Assembly (NCBI GenBank): GCA_019828545.1
Contig: JACVRA010000313.1
Location: 186,001 to 250,000, forward strand
DNA: 64,000 bases
Direction of reading: 5' to 3'
From: Paracamarosporium sp. OC-R06-R3
Taxonomy: Eukaryota; Ascomycota; Dothideomycetes; Pleosporales; Didymosphaeriaceae
The position numbers and the translations under genes were made by a program. Position 1 is the stretch's first letter. Every line of letters begins with the position of its first letter. The notes beneath the pieces are model-generated. The model saw only the letters and a program-made list of their open reading frames with translations, had not been told where the DNA came from and searched no databases. This document shows, piece by piece, positions 9,591 through 21,207 of this stretch.

Positions 9591-12440
9591 TTTACACTGT
9601 CGCATATCGTAATCACGTAATCCCAACGACCTAAAATTGCTGCCATAATCAGGTTGGTATGATTATGTGCAGCCTTCCAGTGTCACTTAGAGTAGAAGCA
9701 TGACTTGTGATATTTAGCCCCGACGAGAGACGCTGCGAGGCTGCTGATACGGTGCTTTCTTATATCGTACCGACCTCAAAAGATCACACAACATTGTTTA
9801 AATTTCATGAAGAGTTTGGAATCACTTTCACATAGGTCTCAGCCTTAATTGTCGATTTTGGTGGTAAAACAATACACTAGACCTCTGACAACAAGCATTC
9901 TCTTGTGTTTTGTCTATAGTCACTTCAACAGCCTATATCTTTATAGTTATCAACAAGTCGTGTACATAGCTTGTAGCGATCCTCTAAGAGCAGACGAGAT
10001 ACGAGTATTTGTTTTCAAGAACTCCATACACTAGTAGAAACCATTTACACAACTTAGGTACTAGCTTACCAGCGACAACCAACCCACATCGCCTAGACGC
10101 TCTCGCAAATACATTAAAGGTCTCCTAGCCGCACCCTAAATTCAAGAGCGCATTCTATTAGTCGTTACTATACAACTATAATTGGTCCTAGGAAGTACCT
10201 CTACGCTACTTGGGTGATGATTATAGATTTAGATGTTGTGAAGTTAGAAGTATGGCTATAATCCGTTTATTGATATACAAGGCGCTATGGAACAATACCA
10301 TATGGTATTTGATAAATCGAGAAAGGAAGTTTAGGAGATTTGGGAAGGGACTAGTGCAGAGATGGACAGATCTGGATTGAAATGAGGAGTGCTTCTTCCG
10401 CTTGAGAGATGGCATGATCAAAGTGATAAAGCAAGATAGGGTGTAAGAGAGTAAAACAATAGGCATCAGACAGTAAGCGCTACAGCTTGTTTAAGCATTG
10501 AGTAAGCCCTTCCTTTTGCTCTTTGTTTTTTAGCTCTGTCTTGTTTAATCCTATCCAAGTTAATTAGACCTGTGCTAGGATTTTAACCTATCGTATGCCA
10601 TTCGAGATCTTCCCTTAACACGACCATTCTAATCTCCTGGCTGTCTCGCCTAGCTTGTCCGGACCGGTAGCCCTTATTTACGTGAGATATTCGCTAATAA
10701 GCTGGAAACTCATTGGAGGTACGCACCATAAGCTCGTATTGCTTTCAGGAGCTGAACAGTAAGCGGGGCCTTCGCTCGCTCGCTCTCGTGCGAGCGGGCC
10801 GTCTGATGAACAACCCCGCAAGCCTGACTTAACTAGGCTAGATTTCATAGATCTTATGCGGGGCAGCCACACCCTGATTGAACATCATCTTGTTACCTCT
10901 CAATTACTGTGTGTCTTCGAATTCTCCTCGGACAGCGCCTTAAAAGAGATACATATATGCCGTCATACCGAATATATTTGACTTTTTAAGCGAATGTATA
11001 AATTTTATTCCGTTAGTGCGTTGGCTGTCAAAGAAACTTTGGAAGGAACCTAGGCTCTGGCCTTTACTTCTTGATAATATGCTCAAGTAAGGCGCCTGAA
11101 ACCACACTTTGATTGGTTTGGTCTTTAATATTAAGTATTATATAGTTATGCTGTAGTCTCGGTATACGGCAAGGCAGGAACGGGCGTAAAAAATTAGTGC
11201 CCGAGTTCTTGGACGTGCTGGACCTTAGAGAATGGATTCTCTTGGCCTCCACACTAGTCTGCCTTTGCGCATGAGGTGCGTCCGGTTGGTAGATGTTCCT
11301 CTTCGCCAAGCCAAGAAGACACTCCCCTGAGCATTTTCCCGGGTACTACCGCCCCTAGTCTTTAATCCTACAGAGAACTAATACACATTGGTCAGTAGCA
11401 GTGCACGTTGTTCTTGGTAAGTACACAGGTAGGAATAGAGCGACGATTGTATGCGGAGCCTGCCGCTGACATTTCATCCACATAACGAATTTACACTTTC
11501 CCATTCTTTAGGTTGCCTAGGCTTATACTACACCATTTCACCCTTTGTACTTTCTGAATCAGTGCTCTCCATTGAGTCTTAGACCAATGTTATCTCGATA
11601 AACCTACCTAGGCACCCACTAAATTCGGTATGCTATGACCGTTCGGAGCCAAAACCCTATGGGCGTAAGCTTCGCTGCCGCATTTTGCTCCATTACTAGG
11701 CTCGTGTAACCGCCAACCTTGAAAGTATGTCAGACTACGAATTGGAAGTCTTATCTGCATTTGCCCCATTAGGCGGCCAAATCCTTTCGCAATTATTCTT
11801 CGTTTCTGTAAGACTCTTCATACTACTGACATCATCTGTTAGTTTGAAAGTCTAGGCAGCAAAATGTGGCTGAAACTTGGCGGGCGTTATCTTGTAACAT
11901 TGTTTTATTTTACCTGCCGACTATGGGGCGGTAAGATCCCAAAAGCCTTTAGTCGAACGCAAGTTGAGCTCGGTACAGTACCTGCAGTGTGTTTTTGGGT
12001 CTTGGAATATGGTGCGGTTCATGAAACATACAGATCAGCCACAGTCTCTTTCCTGATGAGCGCATTCCTTTGTGATGATAGAATACGTCTTTGGTAGCTC
12101 AACAGGAATACATTCGCGAAAACAACTCCATTGATCTCAGGAGTCCGCTTGATTTGGGTTTCCAGCAGCATCTGACCATGTTGAATACCCGACCAATGCT
12201 CAGCCCTACTTGGACTTCTTGGTTGTCACGAGAGAGCTCCCTGGGCATGTACACTAAAATCTTAGCAGGGACACTATTCTTTTAACCCAGCGAATGGCCA
12301 TGGCTTCCAGGGCCATCATTCCTTCCCCTGAACTCACGATCTTCGAATCAGCATCCTCTTTGAGTAATCGATACGAGTCAATAGTGTTGGAATACGCCCC
12401 ACAAGTCACGATTCCAACAGGAAGAGACGTCCAGGGCGTG
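9591..12440. other. AT-rich, gene-free repeat-derived island
   Basis: About 2.9 kb with no credible gene on either strand. Composition is AT-rich with frequent TA dinucleotides and stop codons in all frames, as expected of old transposon DNA degraded by RIP. A GC-rich hairpin-like patch (GCTCGCTCGCTCTCGTGCGAGCG, near 10773-10796) stands out. No tRNA or rRNA gene was recognised. The right end merges into the promoter of the secreted-protein gene. Confidence 0.55.
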
Positions 12441-12448
12441 TATAAAAG
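12441..12448 (+). promoter_or_regulatory. TATA box of secreted-protein gene
   Basis: TATAAAAG lies 99 bp before ATG 12540, followed by a CT-rich tract and a CAATCACC leader. It is a strong, canonical fungal promoter signal for an inducible gene. Confidence 0.65.
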
Positions 12449-12539
12449 GACAGAGAAATCTCTTGAGTAGTTTCTTCATCGCACCAGCCTTCTGAATCAT
12501 CTTTCAGTCTTCTGCAAACAAATATCCAATCCAATCACC

Positions 12540-13197
12540 ATGAAGTTCTTCACTATTGCCTCCATACTTGTTGCGGCAGTCTCTGCCATCGATGTCCGCC
12601 TGCGATCGGGAGGCGGTTGCACGGGGACGTATGTTGCGTGCATCGGCATAAACCCAAATACTTGCTGCTCCAATGGTAATACACGCTATATTGCCGTTGG
12701 TGCCGTCGCCATCCCATCCAACTGGCGGGTCGAGCTCAGGGCCTACCAAAACGGTGGCTGCAGCTCTTTGAGAAACATCCAACAGTCCGGTGGAGCCACG
12801 AACATGTGTATCAGCGAGAATGATGGCATTGCTCGCCTCAGCGGAGTTGGTTGGAACTTTGCTAGCAAGAAGAGGAATGCGGCCGCCGAGGCTTGCTCGG
12901 CTACTGGGTGCACTTCCACCGTGAAGCCAAATATCTTGGTTTTGGAAGATGAGACAACTACCTTCGACATTGCGGATATGGAGGAATCTTTGCTCAATGA
13001 CTTGTAAGTGGACACTTTTTTTTAACGAGAGACTCATGGTTCCTAATCGACCCCGCCCCCTCCCTACCTTTTACACATTTCCCTATCTCAGACAAACCAC
13101 TGACCACATCGCTACATCCAGGATGGACTATGCTGTCAATGGAACCGAAGCCGCACACATCCCGCAGGTGTACGAGCCATTCAAGGTTGAAGCCTAG
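12540..13197 (+). CDS. Small secreted cysteine-rich protein (2 exons)
   Basis: ATG 12540 opens a typical signal peptide (MKFFTIASILVAAVSA, cleavage before IDVRLR). The mature part carries eight Cys (GGGC, YVAC, TCC, GGC, MC, EAC, GC) spread over about 110 residues with a Gly/Asn-rich, beta-type composition. The unspliced frame stops at 13007, but this TAA lies in a GTAAGT donor (13004). Joining to an acceptor at 13091 (88-nt intron) continues in frame to TAG 13197, giving 189 aa with an acidic C-terminus (MDYAVNGTEAAHIPQVYEP). A second acceptor at 13121 is also in frame. Such proteins are often apoplastic or host-interaction proteins in plant-associated fungi. That role is inference; no named family is recognised. 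It sits alone in a repeat-rich island with its own TATA box. Confidence 0.75.
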
Positions 13198-14107
13198 ATG
13201 GGATTAAGAGATCGCGAAGACATATGAAACTGTGAGGTTTCATGTACACAGGGAGTGAAAGTGGTTTTCTACATGCTATCTCGGCGGGGCCGACATAGTG
13301 TGGTCTCATTTGTATCTCAGGGTTCACTTGATCCGATGAGAGCGCTCCGATCTTTACATCTTTGATACGCAGGGTCCATATGCGCAATGGTCTTGTGTAA
13401 TAAAATCTAGTAGCAATCATCATTGCCCCTAAAATTATCCTCCTTGCTAGTGCCAGGTAACTTTTGAACAACTTCCCGTGGTGAACGTAGGATACTGCGC
13501 AGCTTGATTCGTTAATATTCAAGTGAGAGTAGACCGCATTTTGAGCTTGGCAAAATTGAGTGCCTGAGTCGGAAACGTAGTGATTGTTGAAGACACTACA
13601 AGCAGGACCCCAAGCGAATATTTCCAAGCCGGTATCGGCAACCTGTGCGAAATGGTGATTCGTTTGGCCGAAAGTGATGTGACACAATGGGGGCATAAGA
13701 TGCTGAAATGGACATAGTGCGAAATACTGCCAATCAATCATTCGTTCAGCAGAGAGTCACAGCGTCTTAAGTTAAGAGAACTACCTCGATGTTCGTATCT
13801 GCTTCATACTTAGCAGTGTGTCGAAAACGATATCCTGTCCTAGATGAAGGGCCTGGAAAATGACAGATAGCTGGAAGACTAAGTATTGTACCGGGTGAAA
13901 ACCCGATTATCTCGAATTGCTTACTCTAGACATTTCTCTCAAAATTATCGCTCAGAACCACCTTGCCAACCCAACTAATATTTTATGATACATCTCGCCC
14001 ACACAACTTTGAACAACGTCACTACTCCGACGCGCTCGCTCGTATATAGGTTCCTCACAGTCTCCCCCCCCTCCCCGCCCCCCATCTAACAGTGCAGTTG
14101 AAGCACC
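13198..14107. other. Intergenic, no supported gene
   Basis: A 186-codon minus-strand ORF (13181-13741) is present, but it has no recognisable domain, promoter or conserved composition and overlaps the 3' end of the secreted-protein gene. The stretch 14040-14100 has C-runs. Nothing else is seen. Confidence 0.4.
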
Positions 14108-16074
14108 TCATATGGTGTTGAATGTCTTGGCTGCTTGCGGTCTAACAATTGCTAAATCCGCCTCTGTATCCTTCTTTTCTAATGGTTGAGCATCGAAGTC
14201 CGCTTGCGAGTCTGCTGAATCCCTCTTTGACAACCGATACGACCCATCTTTCTTGACCGTCAATCGAGGCCATTCCGATACATCTTCACTGGTTTTGCCT
14301 TCAGACGAATCTTGGAAGCGACGTTTTAATCGTGCTTCGGTCTCCAAAATTGAAAGCTGATACTTGAAGAGGTTATGACGGAGAATAGCTTCGTACACGA
14401 CCATTGAAATAGTGACTACGGCCCATCCAAGCATCATTATTGTAGATGGAAAGTCCGAGGTCGCTCCTGCGTAGATTGACACGGAAAGGTCAAAGAAGAA
14501 CATGGCAGATATACCTAAACGAAGTTTCCGCATCGAGAGATACGTTGGAAGATATCGTTCTCCTTGAAGGAGATAGGAGGCCAGTGACCCTACAATAAAT
14601 TCAGATCGCTCTGGCTGAAGCGGTTCCATGATGGTGTGTTTCTCTATCTGCTCGCGAATAGTCTTCAACAACTCCATGAGCTTTTCATCACCAGTCTTCA
14701 AGATGGGTTCTCCGGTCGTCCTTGTATCATCGATAGTTTGCGTGTCAGGTACTCTTTTACGCGCTTCTGCACATCTGTCAGCTTTGAGGTCACGCAACCC
14801 TTTGATCCAGTATTGAATCCCAGATCTTGAAGTTTGTAGCCCGGGTGGTCTGAGGATAGATAGATAACTGCAACGTCGCCTTACCGTTATATATTTCGAG
14901 CGCTGTCAGCAGTGGAATTGCGAGCAACGTGACTGCAACAACTTGTCCAAAACCCATTCTCCTGATATCATCCGTCGTTTCCGGGGGATCGGTCCAGGTG
15001 TAGTATACTACTTGCGAAACTCCTGAAACGAAAAAGTACGTAAACAGTGTCGTTATGGTCAAGAAAGAATGCACATAGGTGCGAAACCCCAAGCGACTCC
15101 GCAGAGGGCGGTCGTAGGTATAGAGAAGATACTGCTGCAAATTCGAATTTTCCATTAAAGCATCGCGGTCCATCGAAGGAGGTAACCTCCGATAACTGCT
15201 CGAGAATGTAGCGATAACCCTGTGCTGCCAGACCACCCGTGCAGGAGACCTGCGTGGGTCTACATATAAAAGCCTTGTGTAGAAGGCATACGTCCCTATC
15301 AGCACGGAGAGTGAATACAACTCTCCGGCAATATCGATGAATACCACAGCCGGCGCGCGACTCTCGCCATTTAGGATGCACTGAATAGGATGGCCGTACC
15401 ATGGGCCGGACGCATTGATGGTGAGGATAACAATAGTGTGGACAAAACTGAGCAAGACCAGAAAGACGAAGATTCCTAGGATTCGAATATTGCGAACAAG
15501 CTTGTGGTCGAAGAAGTATTCTCGAAGGACGATTAACGTTGTGATGTGCGATGTCGCGGAGAACCAAGCCAAGCCGAAGACAATTTCGAGCTCGTATAGA
15601 GTGATCCGGCAGCTATTTACCACTGTGGCAATGAGTATGGCTAGCCCTGTCACCAATTGTTGATCGCTAAAGCCAAGAAGTAAGCGTGTAACGACTTCCA
15701 CACGTTGTTGTCGGGCAAAGCGGGGTTTCCGATCTGGTGGACGAGCAGGAAGCAGTCTCCCAACGAAACGCTCCCCAAGGCTGTGGCAGTTCCTTATGAC
15801 AGCATCATCGAGTTCTGACAATGATGTCTCAGGCAAGGAGTCGGTCAAATATCCGACTATGCTTGTCGCAAAGGTTATAGCAGCCGCCGCGAAAAAGGCG
15901 ACCAGGATCTTACAATCCGGAATCAGTAATGATTGATAGGGTATCGAAAAGAGGAGAACATACTCCGATACCAGCAATATCGGCATCAACGTCGATCTTT
16001 TTCAAGCAGTTGTCGTGTACGTTCAGAGAATAGCATTGTGTACAGTCAAGTGAGCTCCCACAGTTCCCCATCAT
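14108..16074 (-). CDS. Multi-pass membrane protein, fungal-specific (3 exons)
   Basis: Exon 1 (16074-15964) encodes MMGNCGSSLDCTQC followed by a Cys-containing segment ending DADIAGIG, a signature of an uncharacterised Pezizomycotina membrane family. A 55-nt intron (GTATGT donor, TACTGAT branch, TAAG acceptor; 15909-15963) joins it in frame to a 370-codon exon. That exon has about seven hydrophobic helices (ILVAFFAAAAITFAT, LVTGLAILIATVV, and others). A third coding block (14695-14108) adds two more helices and a charged tail. The second junction is uncertain: the best in-frame solution uses an atypical GTTGCG donor at 14798 and an acceptor at 14696 (103 nt), giving 602 aa. Function unknown. 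The start was chosen at the first ATG ahead of the Cys motif. Confidence 0.65.
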
Positions 16075-16594
16075 TAAGTTTTCGCACTTTGCAACAAGGT
16101 ATCGTATGGATTCTGACACAAGGCTCTGAACAACTAGAGTGAAAGCTAGAAGGCCTAGTCATGGGACGCTTTATTGATAAACGCCGAGCTGCACACGTGG
16201 CCAGGCTAAGACTAAGTCGAAGTGGCTACGGTACCAAGCCTGCAGCTGTAGCCGACAATCTCTTCCAAGTTTCGGCAAGGCTGAAGTTGAAAGATCCTCC
16301 ATTGAGCACGTGATCTGAGGCCACGATCGCTTAGGAGCGTTCGCTTATACTTGAATATCATACCCCTGCTATGGGACGATCGATACAAATAAGGGAGGCC
16401 CCTACGTGCTTTCCACAATGTACAACCTTGCGACTGGGAAGGTGTTTGCTTACTTCAGAAGTCCAATACAAACCCATGCCTCTATGCTACATTGTGGTTG
16501 AGTCGAAGACTACCTCGTCTAAGCGTACAATCGGGGTGTTAGCGTTCGTGCTCAATTACTGGAATGTTCTGGCAGCACCAAGCGTGGTAAGAAT
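16075..16594. other. Intergenic, no gene seen
   Basis: No coding evidence. The left end presumably carries the promoter of the minus-strand membrane gene. Confidence 0.35.
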
Positions 16595-16780
16595 ATGTCG
16601 CTAGCAAAACATGACTTCGTAATTGTTCGTAGCGGGATAGCAGGACTGATTATCACGGATCGATTGTTAGAAGATCCTGAGAGTAAGCTAGAGTACCCAA
16701 CTTGGTCAATTTGCGATACCTCAAGTCGCCAACAATACCACACCATTTGTCTTGGTCATTGGATACGGATATTTCTGTAG
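16595..16780 (+). pseudogene. GMC oxidoreductase N-terminal fragment, degenerate
   Basis: The frame reads AKHDFVIVRSGIAGLIITDRLLEDPES. This aligns with the FAD-binding (Rossmann) start of glucose-methanol-choline oxidoreductases, whose usual form is YDFVIVGSGIAGLxxAxRLSEDP followed by VLVxEAG. The first Gly of the dinucleotide motif is replaced by Arg. After about 30 residues the similarity stops and the frame ends at 16780. No other GMC segments were found nearby. It is a dead fragment, not a functional gene. The preceding frame (VLNYWNVLAAPS) may be a remnant of the signal peptide. Confidence 0.5.
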
Positions 16781-17750
16781 GCTTAACTGATCGTATGAGG
16801 GAAACAGTTAATGTAGATCACATCCAATCCAATTACCTTACTGGGTTTAGCACTCAACCGAAATTGTGATTGGTTTGAGTGTTGCGTGATTGGGCTATTT
16901 CATAGCAACGTAAGACTTTGTGAAATCTGTGAGGCATTTAAAAACTGGCTCCCTTGATATGCCTGCCTGATGGACATTCGTTTTTTTGCACATAGGAACT
17001 CTGACAATCCGCAGTGAAAAGACTTGGTGTGAAGATAACTTTCCAGAGATAACACGAAGTACCTTGAAAGAATCAAGTTCATTTGTAGAAGGACCACATT
17101 ATAGCCAATCCCTAGATCTTTCAAACAAGCATAATAGCTGGTGTGTGATCATTTTAAATAAGAAGTAATACCTGGCCCATATATAGATGGAAAGGAATAG
17201 TAGAATTCCCCTATAGTCGCTGACTAAGAGTTTATACTTGTTATTATCTCTCCACTAAATCGCATCGCAAAGATGAGGCTCTACTACTTTATATAAATTT
17301 TTCATTTAAGACACTTCCGACACAGGCGTACTTTGTTGTTGAGGCGTGAGTTAATAGAGGTGAACTACCAAATAAAAAGAACACCGTTCTGCACCATTCG
17401 ATTGAGTTGCACGTATTAAGACGTTTGCATCAGAACATGTGACTTACCTTTATCTTTCAATAAATACCTGCCCGTTTTGGTCGCTTAGCTCCGCGTCTAG
17501 ACTTACGCGAAGCATGGATCCGACTACATGTATCCAATCAGAGAGCCAGTCATGCGTTCAGCTCACTTGATTATATATAAGTCTGGCTGTGCCGCGAAGT
17601 GGCTGTCATTGGCAAGGTTGGCAGTTCGCATTCGCAGCTCCATGTTTGACGGCCGCGCGACATTGTACGCGACGCTTCTCCCTGACTCGAGGCACTACAA
17701 AGCCATGAACTAGATTGGTATTGCTTTGGATAAGCACGTTTTAAGCGAGC
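16781..17750. other. AT-rich intergenic DNA
   Basis: AT-rich, stop-dense sequence without recognisable genes. It is similar in character to 9.6-12.4 kb and is probably degraded repeat DNA. Confidence 0.4.
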
Positions 17751-18199
17751 ATGGAGCTTGCTGTGCGCTCAGTGAGTCGAACGTTCGGCCTGACGAAGTA
17801 GTGGGTACCGCTGTTGACAACTACTAGCCGCCAACGGCGCATACAACCGATACTCATAACGACGTCGGTGAACATGATCCACCTCCTGCATACAGCGCAA
17901 ATCATGGGTCCCCACCGACTTATCAGAATGCGGCCCAGAATTTTGTTACTATCGATGTCGAAGATGCAGCAGGCTTGGATGATGTACAGAAAAAGCCACG
18001 TTACCCCATTCTTCGAAGTTCGCGCGTTTGGGGTGTGCTGACGACGCTTGTTACTGCGGCCATTGTCGCAACCCTAGCTGTTGTTCTCACAAGACAGGCC
18101 CAGAATAAAACACCGGTAAAAGAGCTCCACTACATACGATTATACCATTACTAAAAATTTCAACAGAGCGCACAGGAGCAACGGCCAACTCTGGCATAG
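17751..18199 (+). CDS. Small single-pass membrane protein (3 exons, predicted)
   Basis: Three exons join in frame: 17751-17771 (MELAVRS), 17828-18115 and 18167-18199. Introns of 56 and 51 nt have GTGAGT and GTAAAA donors and TAG/CAG acceptors; the second has a perfect TACTAA branch site. The 113-aa product has a Pro/Tyr/Asn-rich N-terminal cytosolic-type segment (PPPAYSANHGSPPTYQNA), an acidic patch (TIDVEDAAGLDD), basic residues, one membrane helix (VWGVLTTLVTAAIVATLAVVL) and a short tail. This layout matches the N-terminal anchor of fungal type II membrane proteins that carry lectin or WSC-like ectodomains. Here the ectodomain is missing, so it may be a truncated derivative. The coherent splicing argues that it is or recently was a gene. 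Confidence 0.5.
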
Positions 18200-19077
18200 C
18201 GAGGCAGCATTCCTTGTGCTACAACACTGTTTCTTATTCTTAAGCCTATGGGACGGGCTGCAACATGACTTTGTTAATGGAGAATTCTATTTGATACGAG
18301 AGAAACGCGCCATATATTACCCACTAGATTGTCACTGTCTATGCTGATTCTGAACGGTTTTTTCGGAAATGGTCCGGTAGTTTTTGTAACGATACCAGTA
18401 GGAATGTATGTTGTTTTATACGTTTATCCGTGCATCGACCTTTATAGTTGAAGTCTCGAAAGTTCGAACACTTTAACGCTAGTTGAGTTTGTGGCTTGAA
18501 TATACCTCTATAATGATGATACCTTTGTCGAATTATTCTGTTACTGTAGGCTTACATCCACGCTAGTCCGGATCCAGCTACCCACCTTCTCGGCTGTCCC
18601 TTCTATATACGGTAGGAGTCGCAATGCACGTCGCTTTCGGTCTCTTCAGCATCGAAGCATCTAAGTCCATACATTCGGACTCTTACCAAACACCCCGTAG
18701 AGCCGTTCTGGTGCAGCATGTTAAATGATGATGTAATGCTAACGTTGATCAAGGCCCTTGGGGTCCACTGATCTTCCTCAAAGAGCGCATGTCATGCCAC
18801 TATATATCCACAATCTAGATTCACTTTAGCAGCTCCTTGTAAACCACTGCACCTTTTAGCTAACAAAGACATCATGGTCTTCACCCCAAAATCCTCCACT
18901 CTGACGCGCTCCGCTCATTCTCTCCGACGCTTTGTCTGACGTCAACGAATCGTCACGCCGCACCCGCGTATGTCGACGTGCCCCTCTTTGCTTCCCTCTT
19001 CAAACAATAAATCTCGTACAACTGCACAACTACGGACAAATCGATTACAAAACCACTTCCAACGGTCATACTCAAAC
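18200..19077. other. Intergenic and promoter of SDR gene
   Basis: AT-rich without genes up to about 18.7 kb. A TATATATCC element near 18802 and a CT-rich leader precede the SDR gene. An in-frame upstream ATG at 18970 would add 36 residues ending in a basic, mitochondrial-presequence-like stretch. Confidence 0.4.
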
Positions 19078-20049
19078 ATGTCGAACAACGCTGATATGCA
19101 GCTCGGAGAGGTCTTCAATGTGAAGAACAAGGTCGCTCTTGTAACAGGTGGTGGATCAGGGATTGGCTTGATGATCACACAAGCGTTGGCTGTTAACGGA
19201 GCGAAAGTGTACATTGTGGGCAGGACAGAAGAGAAACTGGGCAAGGTTGCGGAGGTATACGGAAAGGACATTGCTGGCCAAATCATTCCTCTCCAAGGTG
19301 ATGTAGCGAGCAAGGAAGGCGTACAGTATGTCGAATCTAAATGGTTTGACGGGAAGCGAATGTTGACGCTCCCAGGAAAATCGTTAAGGAGATCGAGTCC
19401 CGCGAGAAGTGTCTCTGCATTCTCGTAAACAATGCCGGCATTGCACCAGACAAGACTGCTACACAACACGAGTCTCCTGAAGAAATGCGCAAGAATCTCC
19501 TGGATCCCACCTCAGTCGAGGAATGGACCTCAGTATACGCAACTAATGTCGTTGGACCGTTCCTTATGACTACCGGCTTCCTTCCACTGCTTCAGAAGGC
19601 TACAGAGCACCAGCATGGATACAGCGGCACCGTTATCAATATCACCAGTATCTCAGGTCTTGTTAAGATCTCGCAAGGTCACTTTTCGTATAATGCGTCG
19701 AAGGGTGCTCAGATCCACCTCAACAGGATGCTTTCGGCCGAGATCGCGAAAGCCGGCTTCAAGATCCGTGTCAACAGCATCGCACCTGGTGTCTTCCCTA
19801 GTGAGATGACCACAGGAGAGAGCAGGGACGACAATCAGAAAAGCGAGATGCCGAAGGAACACAAGGGAGGACTGCCCTCTCAGCGGCCAGGAAACGACCG
19901 GGATATGGCCGCTGCTGTGCTTTTCTGCGCCAGCTGCCAATACTTGAACGGACAGGTAGGTAATCGGTCAATTGTACGCGAGCTGCGGCTGATGTATTAC
20001 GCAGACGATCCCAGTCGATGGCGGCTACCTCATCCAGGCTGGACAGTAA
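19078..20049 (+). CDS. Short-chain dehydrogenase/reductase (3 exons)
   Basis: Classical SDR, an NAD(P)-dependent oxidoreductase with a Rossmann fold. Exons 19078-19325, 19376-19955 and 20005-20049 (introns 50 and 49 nt) give 290 aa. Visible motifs: cofactor loop TGGGSGIG (about 23-30), NNAG (101-104), catalytic Ser region (NITSIS, 172-176), YNASK (Y188, K192) and the C-terminal IPVDGGYLIQAGQ. The first exon ends inside a Gln codon at GTATGT. The family resembles fungal SDRs annotated as RhlG/3-oxoacyl-ACP-reductase-like, but the substrate cannot be assigned. ATG 19078 is preferred; ATG 18970 is in frame and would add a presequence-like leader, so a mitochondrial form is possible. No neighbouring pathway genes point to a cluster. 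Confidence 0.88.
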
Positions 20050-21207
20050 TAGTTATTCAACGTGGAGCTTCCCGTAGTTTTTCCACTTATGAAAAAGAAC
20101 GATTCAATTCAAACGCATTTCAATGCGCACGACTGTACTATATGAACGAAGGACATGGTAGCTTTACGGATGGGGAATCAAGATAGAATTAACGAGTAAT
20201 GCATGCGACACGCTAGTACTTCACAATGTCATGCTCTAAAAACCGTGCAATGTTTCACGGCATCCCGTTTTAGCCATTGTGATTATTATACGATGATTGG
20301 GTCATACCTTCAAAGAGGTACCACCTTCTTATACGGCGTTCAACTATCACCGTGTCTTGCACCCTGAATAACAAGCACCCGATCATATTTATCGTTTTAC
20401 ATTCAGGGCCCCGGTCATTTCCAGCAAAACTATCGGATAGTTTAAGATCCCTGCTACGATCTCCAAAAGTGTTCACGTTCACCAGGTTCTACCCTGCAAG
20501 ATGTCCACATCGCGGAGCGGAGTGACAATAGTGTACCGCGCACGACGCACGTATGCTAGTTTTGAAACAGCCCGCTACCATAACGCTAATCAAGGCATCC
20601 TGATTGCAACTCTTGTTCCTGGTCCCCTCCCATAAGTCTGGTATCGCACGTCTGCACTAAGCGAGCTTCCACCACGTTCATCCCAACCATTGACCCCCGA
20701 TTGGAAAGCAACCTCCCTGTCTCCATATCGACTCAACCTCTAGCCCACCAGCCACTTCTTTGAAAACAAAAGTGCGCACTTATACGAGCAGATCTGCAAC
20801 CTAGCCCCGTTCTAACGGCACCCTTCTTCCGTCTATTCGAGTACCATCAACGGTCCACCACACTCGGTTCTCAGCGTTTCTCATTTTGGCTGGTGCCCGC
20901 TACGGAAGGCTGGTTCCCAGCTTCACTAGCGGAAGCTAGACGTGCTCTAGTCATGGCGTGACCGTTAGCTTTGCGCTTGCAGGTAGTCGCCGGAGCGACT
21001 CCGGGGTAGAGGCGCAGGGAGCGAAGCTACCAATAAAGCTAGCAATAGAAGGAGGTGGGACTGGAAGTGTTAAAGAGAAGCTTGATCGCGGCGGTGGAAA
21101 GCTTTTTGGTGCTTGGGTATTCTCTTTCTTTAGACGTACATCGCGTGGTGAAGACTATCCGCTCGCTTTCAGCTGAATTTATTCATCTATACGTTTTGTT
21201 AATCATA
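20050..21207. other. Intergenic, no gene seen
   Basis: About 1.16 kb with no supported coding sequence. A small hairpin-forming palindrome (GTCGCCGGAGCGACTCCGG, near 20988-21006) is present. The right end is the promoter of the chitin-binding protein gene. Confidence 0.4.

Noticed and set aside
13181..13741. 186-codon minus-strand ORF
   Set aside because: No recognisable motif, no promoter, and it overlaps the predicted 3' exon of the secreted-protein gene. A chance ORF cannot be excluded.
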